In this document: positions 6,301 to 11,014 of the stretch, in pieces
How the letters are laid out: the number at the start of each line of letters is the position of its first letter
Position numbering within the stretch: the stretch's first letter is position 1
Source: Verrucomicrobiales bacterium
GTDB lineage: Bacteria > Verrucomicrobiota > Verrucomicrobiia > Limisphaerales > UBA11320
Assembly: GCA_003452185.1 (NCBI GenBank)
Contig: DMJJ01000296.1
Location: forward strand, 1 to 11,014
Direction of reading: 5' to 3'
DNA length: 11,014 nucleotides
Position numbers and translations under genes: made by a program
Notes under the pieces: model-generated
The model's input: only the letters and a program-made list of their open reading frames with translations
Database searches by the model: none
What the model was told of the DNA's origin: nothing

Positions 6301-7056
6301 TCACGCCACGATGACTTCGATCCCCTGCGCGCGGAGCATCTCCAACTGGTCCGCCGGCGCCCCGGCATCGGTCACCACCACGTCGACATCCTCGAGCGGA
6401 CACAAGAGGCTCAGCGACCTTCTCCCGAGCTTCGTGTGGTCGAGACAGAAGATCACCCGCTGCGCCGCCCGAATCATCGCCCGCTGGATCTCAATCAGCA
6501 GCCCGTGCGAATTCGTGATCCCCTCGGGGGTCACCCCCCCGCTGCTCATGACCGCCACATCGGCGTGGATCTTCGAAAACGCCTCCACCGCCAACGGACC
6601 GACCAACACCTCCAGCCGGGGGTAGATCACCCCGCCGGATACCACGACCTCCACACGACTGTTCGATGCGAAGAGATTCGCAACCGGGAGGGAGTTGGTG
6701 ATGATTTGGGGAGCCTTCCCTTCCAAGTACTTCGCCACGTGGTAGATCGTGCTTCCCGCATCGAGAATAATCGTCTGGTTCGGCCGGATCAGCTCGGCAC
6801 ACGCCCGCCCAATGACCTCCTTCTCGGAACTCTGATGCGTGTCGCGCGCCGAAAATGCAAACTCATCCGACTTCGGATTGATCAGGCGCGCCCCCCCATG
6901 CGTCCGCTTCACACTCCCTCGCAACTCCAACGCTTGCAGGTCCCTGCGAACAGTCGAAGTCGATGCATCCACCCGCTCCGAAAGCTCATCCAAGGAGGCA
7001 AACTCCACCTGCTGCAAGTACTCCTCGATCCGCCGCTGACGCTCTTCGGCTTGCAT
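6301..7056 (-). CDS. DeoR-family transcriptional regulator of the BMC locus
   Basis: This 251-residue protein shows DeoR-family architecture. An N-terminal winged helix-turn-helix (about residues 5-57) contains ASLDELSERVDASTSTVRRD and ends in KRTHGG. A C-terminal sugar-phosphate sensor domain has IILDAGST (about 95-102), ITNSLPVAN, VVSGG and GVTPEGITNSHG. Family members usually repress sugar-catabolic genes and respond to a phosphorylated sugar. A DeoR-type regulator next to a PV-type BMC locus is known from planctomycetes and verrucomicrobia. A fucose- or rhamnose-derived phosphate is therefore a plausible inducer, but this is inferred. It is divergent from pduL with a 142-bp shared control region. 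No Shine-Dalgarno sequence is present. The ATG at 7054-7056 gives a normal family N-terminus. Confidence 0.93.
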   Translation of the reverse strand: MQAEERQRRIEEYLQQVEFASLDELSERVDASTSTVRRDLQALELRGSVKRTHGGARLINPKSDEFAFSARDTHQSSEKEVIGRACAELIRPNQTIILDAGSTIYHVAKYLEGKAPQIITNSLPVANLFASNSRVEVVVSGGVIYPRLEVLVGPLAVEAFSKIHADVAVMSSGGVTPEGITNSHGLLIEIQRAMIRAAQRVIFCLDHTKLGRRSLSLLCPLEDVDVVVTDAGAPADQLEMLRAQGIEVIVA

Positions 7057-7092
7057 TTGGAATGAGTTACGTGATCGGTTTTGAGCCCGATT

Positions 7093-7108
7093 TACCAGAG
7101 ATTTGGTA
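7093..7108. promoter_or_regulatory. Palindrome, candidate DeoR-type operator
   Basis: TACCA (7093-7097) and TGGTA (7104-7108) form an inverted repeat with a 6-base spacer in the divergent regulator/pduL region. It overlaps the first copy of the ATTTGG direct repeat. It is a good candidate for autoregulation of the regulator gene. Binding is inferred from position only. Confidence 0.45.
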
Positions 7109-7151
7109 GAAGGCGATCTTTATTTGGAAGAATTTGGTAGATTTTGGAATC
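7101..7151 (+). promoter_or_regulatory. Helically phased ATTTGG direct repeats, candidate operator array
   Basis: ATTTGGTAGA occurs at 7101-7110 and 7132-7141, and ATTTGGAAGA at 7122-7131. A fourth, weaker copy TTTTGGAAT starts at 7142. The starts are spaced 21, 10 and 10 bases, that is two, one and one helical turns. Some DeoR-family proteins, such as IolR, are known to bind tandem direct repeats of similar length. The array lies between the two divergent genes, just upstream of a TTGACA hexamer, and is likely the regulator's main binding region. Confidence 0.55.
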
Positions 7152-7156
7152 CTTTG

Positions 7157-7162
7157 TTGACA
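7157..7162 (+). promoter_or_regulatory. Possible -35 hexamer of the BMC operon
   Basis: A perfect TTGACA lies 36 bases before the pduL ATG. At 17 bases spacing the -10 would be CACTCT, which is poor, and transcription would start only a few bases before the ATG. This is a candidate only; an activator or an alternative sigma factor may be needed. Confidence 0.3.
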
Positions 7163-7198
7163 CTTTTCCATCCTGGAACCACTCTTTGGGTCACAGGC

Positions 7199-7876
7199 AT
7201 GGCTGCACCTGCTCCAGCACTTCATCGTGCCACGGTCGAACACCTAGTTCGGCAGGTGGTGTATCAGCGTTTGGGAAAGCCGTTGCCGGCGACGGCGGCG
7301 GGTCCGAATCCGCTGGTGGTGAATGTCAGTGCGCGTCACTGCCATCTGACCCAGGAGGCGGTGGAGGTTTTGTTTGGAAAGGGCCACAAGCTGACGGTTC
7401 ACAAGTGGCTTTATCAGGAGGGGCAGTTTGCGGCCAAGGAGACCGTGACGCTGATCGGCCCCCGGAGCCGCGTCATTTCCAACCTCCGGATCCTTGGGCC
7501 GTGTCGGACGCTCAACCAGATCGAGCTCGCCTACACCGATTCGATCGCTCTCGGGTTTGACATTCCGCTTCGGGCCTCGGGCGACATCAAGGGGACGCCG
7601 GGTGGCATGATCATGGGGCCGGCCGGTTTCTTTGAGATGCCCGACGGCGTGATCCGCGCACTGCGTCACGTGCACATGAATCCCGTGGATGCCGCCCACT
7701 ACGGGGTGAAGGCCGGCGACCACATGCGGCTCAAGATTGGCGGTCCCTGCGCCATCACGCTCGAGAAGATGCTTGTCCGTGTCGACCCGAGCTTCAAGCT
7801 CGAGGTCCATATCGACACCGACGAGGGAAACGCCTGCAACCTCCAGCCCGACACCCCGTGCGAACTGGTGAAGTGA
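7199..7876 (+). CDS. pduL: BMC phosphotransacylase PduL
   Basis: PduL moves an acyl group between CoA and phosphate, recycling CoA inside the microcompartment. The 225-residue protein has the family's zinc-site motifs: SARHCHLT (44-51, H47 and H49), E109 in NQIEL, RHVHMNP (156-162, H157 and H159) and HIDTDEGNAC (204-213). The first HXH reads HCH where HVH is usual. The N-terminal ~30 residues, with an amphipathic helix VEHLVRQVVYQRLGK (13-27) and a P/A-rich linker, look like an encapsulation peptide. The frame is open to a TTG at 7103, but that would run through the operator repeats, so the ATG at 7199 is preferred. No Shine-Dalgarno sequence is present. The gene is the first of the operon, divergent from its regulator. 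Confidence 0.95.
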   Translation: MAAPAPALHRATVEHLVRQVVYQRLGKPLPATAAGPNPLVVNVSARHCHLTQEAVEVLFGKGHKLTVHKWLYQEGQFAAKETVTLIGPRSRVISNLRILGPCRTLNQIELAYTDSIALGFDIPLRASGDIKGTPGGMIMGPAGFFEMPDGVIRALRHVHMNPVDAAHYGVKAGDHMRLKIGGPCAITLEKMLVRVDPSFKLEVHIDTDEGNACNLQPDTPCELVK

Positions 7877-7979
7877 CGCCGCTCTCCCCACGCCCGCACG
7901 CGACACACGAAGCCACCCCGCCAACCCCCGCTTTCCAAACCGAGATTTACCCATCCTCAACCCACCACACTGAAACGAT

Positions 7980-8258
7980 ATGAGCGAAGCCATCGGCATG
8001 ATTGAAACCAAGGGCTACACCGGAAGCGTCGAAGCCACCGACGCCATGGTGAAGGCCGCGAACGTCACCCTCGCCAAGACCATCCCCATCGGGGGAGGCC
8101 TCATCACCGTCATCTGCAAGGGGGATGTCGCGAGCGTCAAGGCGGCTGTCGACGCCGGGAGCAAGGCGGCCAGCAAGGTCGGCGAGCTCGTCAGCGCCCA
8201 TGTCATCGCCCGCCCGCATGAGGACCTGATGAAGGTCTTTGTGGGCGCCGCCAAGTAA
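7980..8258 (+). CDS. BMC-H hexameric shell protein 1 (IGGG pore)
   Basis: This 92-residue single BMC (Pf00936-type) domain forms hexameric shell tiles. Hallmarks are EAIGMIETKG at the N-terminus, K25 and N28 in VKAANV, KGDVASVKAAVDAG (47-60) and R78 in IARPH. K, N and R are the known tile-edge residues. The pore loop is PIGGG (36-40) where many shell proteins have KIGSG. The 103-base gap after pduL is C-rich and G-poor, and contains GATTTACC at 7944-7951. No Shine-Dalgarno sequence precedes the ATG. Confidence 0.96.
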   Translation: MSEAIGMIETKGYTGSVEATDAMVKAANVTLAKTIPIGGGLITVICKGDVASVKAAVDAGSKAASKVGELVSAHVIARPHEDLMKVFVGAAK

Positions 8259-8306
8259 CCCTCACCCCATTTCCAGAACCTCCATCCACCCCACCCACCC
8301 AAGACC

Positions 8307-8585
8307 ATGGCTCAACAAGCGATTGGAATGATTGAAACCAAGGGGCTCTGCGCGCTCTTCGAAGCCGCGGATGCCGCCCTCAAGGCCGCGAACGTCTCGT
8401 TCACCGGCTGGGAGAAGGTTGGCAGCGGCTACGTCACGGCGTTCTTCCGTGGCGATGTCGCCAGCGTGAAGGCCGCAACTGACGCGGGCGCCGCCGCCGC
8501 CGCCCAGGTCGGCCAGGTGGTCACCGTTCAGGTGATCCCCCGGCCCCACGAGTCCCTGAGCCTGCTCGGCCGCTGGCTCGCCTGA
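8307..8585 (+). CDS. BMC-H hexameric shell protein 2 (KVGSG pore)
   Basis: This 92-residue BMC-domain shell protein starts MAQQAIGMIETKG and has edge residues K26, N29 and R79 (IPRPH). Its pore loop KVGSG (37-41) is close to the canonical PduA-type loop and is followed by aromatic Y42 and FF. The C-terminal tail is short and ends in GRWLA. It is a clear paralogue of the preceding gene, 48 bases downstream, but the differing pore implies a different transport selectivity. The leader is almost free of G, and the ATG has no Shine-Dalgarno sequence. Confidence 0.96.
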   Translation: MAQQAIGMIETKGLCALFEAADAALKAANVSFTGWEKVGSGYVTAFFRGDVASVKAATDAGAAAAAQVGQVVTVQVIPRPHESLSLLGRWLA

Positions 8586-8610
8586 CCGCCGCACCCCGCC
8601 GCGCGATCCC

Positions 8611-9801
8611 GTGAAGATCCTCGTCGCCAATCTCGGCAGCACATCGCTCAAGTGGCGGTTGTTCGATTTTTCGAACGGCCAGGAGCGGATGCTGCACAAG
8701 GGGGGCTACGAACGGGTGAGCGATTACCCGAAGGCGATCGACGATTGCCTCGGCGAGCTCACTCGCGGGGGGCACATCAGCGGCGAGAAGGACCTGGCCG
8801 CCGTCGGCTTCAAGACCGTCGTGGCCCGCGGGGTATCGGGATGCGTCCGTCTTACCGAGGAGGTTGTGAAGGCCATGGAGGCCTTCAACCCGATCGCCCC
8901 GGCGCACAACCCTCCCTACATCACCGGGATCCGGCTCTTCGCCCAGAGGATGCCCTCGACCCCGCTGGTCGGGCTGTTCGAGACCGCGTTCTACCAGTGG
9001 GCCCCCGAGGCGGGGGTTCGCTACGCCGTGCCCCAGGCCTGGTACGAGGCGGGTGTCCGTCGATGGGGGTTCCATGGCGCGAGCCACAAGTTCATCGCCG
9101 AACGGTCGGCCGAGCTGCTTGGGCGAAAGGATGTCGCCACCCGCGCCCGCCAGCTCTACGTGGACGGGGGGACGAGCCCCGTGCAGGATCCCCCCCTGCG
9201 GGTGATCTCCTGCCATCTGGGGGGCAGCTCCAGCATCACGGGAATCCTCAACGGTGTCGCCGTCGGAAACAGCCTCGGCCTGAGCCCCCAGTCGGGCCTC
9301 CCGCACAACAACCGGGTGGGGGACCTCGATTCGTTCGCCATCCCGTTTGTCATGCGGACGCTCGGGCTGACGCTCGAGGAGGCGGAGCGGCAGCTCTGCA
9401 AGGAATCGGGCCTCAAGGGAATCAGCGGGGTTTCGAACGACATCCGCGATATTCAGGCCGCGGCCGCGGCCGGCAACGCCCGGGCTTCGCTCGCCCTCGA
9501 CGTCTTCGTCCACAGCGCCCGGCATTGGATCGGTGCCTACCTCGCCGAGCTCAACGGGGCCGATGCCCTGGTCTTCACCGCGGGCATCGGGGAGAACCGT
9601 GCCGAGCTCCGCGCCCCGATCTGCGCCGGGCTCGACCAGCTCGGCATCCAGCTCGACCCCGCGGCAAATGCCGCGCTCCGCGCCACCGAGGGGGTTATCA
9701 GCTCCCCCGGCTCCCGCGTCAGGGTGCTCGTCATCCCCACCAACGAGGAGCTCGTGGTGGCCCGCGAGACCCGGCGTCTCCTTGAGAAAGGGGGCTGCTG
9801 A
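8611..9801 (+). CDS. ackA: Acetate/acyl kinase of the BMC pathway (divergent AckA)
   Basis: The enzyme transfers phosphate from an acyl-phosphate to ADP, giving ATP and a free acid. The 396-residue protein begins (GTG, 8611) with MKILVANLGSTSLKWRLFDF, the ATP-fold N-terminus with N7. It keeps H99 (APAHNPP), H155 (GFHGASH), R235 (NNRVGDLD), FTAGIGENRAELR and E379 (PTNEEL). Two usual active-site residues seem changed: catalytic Asp of FDTAFH is Glu124 (FETAFY), and Arg of GHRVVHGG aligns with Lys68 (GFKTVVARG). An extra ~20 residues lie at about 172-195. It is placed between shell genes in the BMC operon and probably acts on the acyl-phosphate made by PduL. No encapsulation peptide is evident, so it may work outside the shell. 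Lactyl- or propionyl-phosphate is a plausible substrate. Confidence 0.92.
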   Translation: MKILVANLGSTSLKWRLFDFSNGQERMLHKGGYERVSDYPKAIDDCLGELTRGGHISGEKDLAAVGFKTVVARGVSGCVRLTEEVVKAMEAFNPIAPAHNPPYITGIRLFAQRMPSTPLVGLFETAFYQWAPEAGVRYAVPQAWYEAGVRRWGFHGASHKFIAERSAELLGRKDVATRARQLYVDGGTSPVQDPPLRVISCHLGGSSSITGILNGVAVGNSLGLSPQSGLPHNNRVGDLDSFAIPFVMRTLGLTLEEAERQLCKESGLKGISGVSNDIRDIQAAAAAGNARASLALDVFVHSARHWIGAYLAELNGADALVFTAGIGENRAELRAPICAGLDQLGIQLDPAANAALRATEGVISSPGSRVRVLVIPTNEELVVARETRRLLEKGGC

Positions 9802-9849
9802 GGGGCGGCCCGTCCCCGGCCCACCCCGCGCCACCCGAAACCGAAAACA

Positions 9850-9857
9850 GATTTACC
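9850..9857 (+). repeat. GATTTACC motif shared by three control regions
   Basis: The octamer occurs at 7089-7096 (divergent control region), 7944-7951 and 9850-9857. The last two lie 36 and 38 bases before the ATG of BMC-H genes 1 and 3. It may mark internal promoters, regulator half-sites or RNA processing sites, or be chance. Confidence 0.3.
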
Positions 9858-9887
9858 GACAGAGTAACTTCAAACCACTAAGACATC

Positions 9888-10172
9888 ATGGCCCAACAAG
9901 CAATCGGACTCATTGAAACCCGCGGACTCGTCGCCCTCGTCGAGGCCACGGACGCGATGCTCAAGGCGGCGAACGTCGAGCTCGCCGGCCCCATCACCCA
10001 GGTCGGCAACGCCCTCGTCACCGCGGTCGTGGTGGGTGATGTGGCCGCCGTCAAGGCCGCCACCGATGCCGGGGCGCAGGCGATCAAGGCCATCAAGGGC
10101 GAGATCGTCAGCGTGCATGTCATCGCCCGGCCCCATGCGGATGTCGATGCGGTGTTGCCCAAGAAGAAGTAA
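9888..10172 (+). CDS. BMC-H hexameric shell protein 3 (unusual QVGNA pore)
   Basis: This 94-residue BMC-domain protein is nearly identical to shell protein 2 at the start (MAQQAIGLIETRG). It has tile-edge residues K26, N29 and R81 (IARPH). Its pore loop reads QVGNA (38-42), one residue longer before the loop and lacking the usual final glycine. The C-terminus is basic (PKKK). It follows ackA by 86 bases. GATTTACC at 9850-9857 lies about 38 bases before the ATG, as in the first BMC-H gene. No Shine-Dalgarno sequence is present. Confidence 0.95.
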   Translation: MAQQAIGLIETRGLVALVEATDAMLKAANVELAGPITQVGNALVTAVVVGDVAAVKAATDAGAQAIKAIKGEIVSVHVIARPHADVDAVLPKKK

Positions 10173-10226
10173 TCCGACGGCTGGGTGATCCGCCGCGTCG
10201 GGCGTCGGCTCCCCCTGATTACGCTT

Positions 10227-10538
10227 ATGTTTCTCGCCCGCGTCGAAGGATCCGTCGTCTCCACCAAAAAGGAGGCGAGCATGAACGGCCGCAAGCTGCT
10301 GCTGCTCCGCCCGCAGTTGGTGGATGATAAGGATCCGACGAAGTTCCGTCCCGGCTCGAACACCATTGTGGCGGTGGATTCCGTGGGCGCGGGGAGTGGT
10401 GAATTGATCCTGTTTTGTCAGGGCAGCAGCGCCCGCCTGGCTGCGGGTATGAAGGAAGCTCCGGTGGATGCCGTCGTCATCGGAATCGTGGACACCGTGG
10501 ATGTGCTCGGCAGGCAGATCTACAGCGCACGGCAATAG
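10227..10538 (+). CDS. BMC-P pentameric vertex protein (EutN/CcmL family)
   Basis: This 103-residue protein forms the pentamers that cap shell vertices. It begins MFLARVEGSVVSTKK and contains GRKLLLLRPQLVD, AVDSVGAGSGELILFCQGSSAR and APVDAVVIGIVDTVDV, all EutN/CcmL family landmarks. The frame is open to a GTG at 10185, but the extra 14 residues are unlike the family, so the ATG at 10227 is chosen. A perfect Shine-Dalgarno-like AAGGAGG lies inside the gene at 10269-10275, five bases before an in-frame ATG (residue 19). The conserved N-terminus argues against that start. The gene is 54 bases after the third BMC-H. Confidence 0.95.
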   Translation: MFLARVEGSVVSTKKEASMNGRKLLLLRPQLVDDKDPTKFRPGSNTIVAVDSVGAGSGELILFCQGSSARLAAGMKEAPVDAVVIGIVDTVDVLGRQIYSARQ

Positions 10539-10637
10539 CCGGCGTTCAGTGGCGGTTGGATGTGGTCGTGGCAGGGATTCGGAAGCAATCAACAGACCGG
10601 TGGCACCGCGGAAGTCAGGGGTGCGACCTCCATAAAA

Positions 10638-11014
10638 ATGAGTTCGGTAAACGAGACTTTGATTCGTGATGTCGTGGCCGAGGTGCTTGGCCGCCTCAGT
10701 GGTTCAACCCCTCCTGCCGCGGCGCCGGCGCCGCCGGCCCACAAGGATTGCGGTTGCGGCGGCAAGGGCGGCAGCGGGCCCGCCCTGCGCGGGAAGTTCG
10801 GCGTCTTCACCGATGCCAACGAGGCGGCCGCGGCGGCCAGCGAAGCCTACGGTCAGCTGCAGAAGTCCGGGATCGCCGGCCGGGTCAAGATCATCGAGAT
10901 CGTGAAGGCCATGTGCGAGGCCAATGCCGACGCCTGGGGACGTCTGGAACTGGAGGAAACCAAGATCGGCCGCCTCGATCACAAGATCGAGAAGCTGAAG
11001 ATCATCAAGCTGGT
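10638..11014 (+). CDS. CoA-acylating aldehyde dehydrogenase of the BMC, 3' truncated
   Basis: The first 125 codons of a PduP/EutE-like aldehyde dehydrogenase are visible before the window ends. Residues 4-20 (VNETLIRDVVAEVLGRL) form an amphipathic helix typical of encapsulation peptides. A P/A/G-rich linker follows (22-52), containing DCGCGGKGG. The catalytic domain starts near residue 53 (GKFGVFTDANEAAAAASEAY) and includes LEETKIGR, as in this family. The enzyme is known to convert an aldehyde to acyl-CoA with NAD inside the shell; in PV-type loci lactaldehyde is the likely substrate. The catalytic cysteine lies outside the window. The gap after BMC-P is 99 bases, with AT-rich CATAAAA just before the ATG and no Shine-Dalgarno sequence. 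Confidence 0.92.
   Translation, partial: MSSVNETLIRDVVAEVLGRLSGSTPPAAAPAPPAHKDCGCGGKGGSGPALRGKFGVFTDANEAAAAASEAYGQLQKSGIAGRVKIIEIVKAMCEANADAWGRLELEETKIGRLDHKIEKLKIIKL

Noticed and set aside
5653..6625. Long open frames across the repeat array on the plus strand
   Set aside because: They translate repeat units and the antisense of the regulator; the same peptide fragments recur in shifted frames, and no family is recognisable.
7103..7198. TTG start extending pduL by 32 residues
   Set aside because: It would code through the phased operator repeats and the TTGACA hexamer, and the added residues do not resemble PduL or an encapsulation peptide.
8521..9834. Minus-strand open frame of 437 codons opposite ackA
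   Set aside because: It is the antisense of a well-supported kinase gene and has a low-complexity R/G/P/A-rich composition without motifs.
10185..10226. GTG start extending the BMC-P protein by 14 residues
   Set aside because: The family begins MFLARV, which matches the ATG at 10227; the preceding basic residues are not conserved family sequence.

Overview
The window joins two unrelated gene blocks on GC-rich DNA. The left block is a respiratory operon and the right block is the start of a bacterial microcompartment (BMC) locus. The order of the right block is a divergent DeoR-type regulator, then pduL, two BMC-H shell genes, an acetate-kinase homologue, a third BMC-H, a BMC-P vertex gene and a CoA-acylating aldehyde dehydrogenase. 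This matches the Planctomycetes/Verrucomicrobia-type (PV) BMC, known from family literature to process lactaldehyde released from L-fucose and L-rhamnose. With the fused ccoNO gene, this suggests a member of the Verrucomicrobiota, less likely a planctomycete. The lineage is inferred, not proven.

Region 1 (1-4894, + strand) encodes a cbb3-type cytochrome c oxidase and its maturation factors: the end of a fused ccoN-ccoO gene, ccoQ, a short mono-haem ccoP, ccoG, ccoH and a SafE-like membrane protein. A strong hairpin between ccoP and ccoG separates structural genes from assembly genes. The copper ATPase ccoI and ccoS are not present where they are often found. Region 2 (4964-5524, - strand) is frr, the ribosome recycling factor, convergent with the oxidase operon.

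Region 3 (about 5525-6300) has no credible gene. It holds a mosaic of four related repeat units of about 120-160 bp with inverted-repeat ends. Two are near-identical outer copies and two are diverged inner ones. Region 4 is the regulator (6301-7056, - strand) and a 142-bp AT-rich divergent control region carrying a palindrome and a helically phased ATTTGG direct repeat.

Region 5 (7199 to the window end, + strand) is the BMC operon. The inferred chemistry has three steps. The aldehyde dehydrogenase makes acyl-CoA from an aldehyde, probably lactaldehyde. PduL converts it to acyl-phosphate and recycles CoA inside the shell. The acetate-kinase homologue then makes ATP. PduL and the dehydrogenase both carry N-terminal amphipathic helices of the encapsulation-peptide type. 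The three BMC-H paralogues have three different pore loops. Almost no gene in the window has a Shine-Dalgarno sequence.
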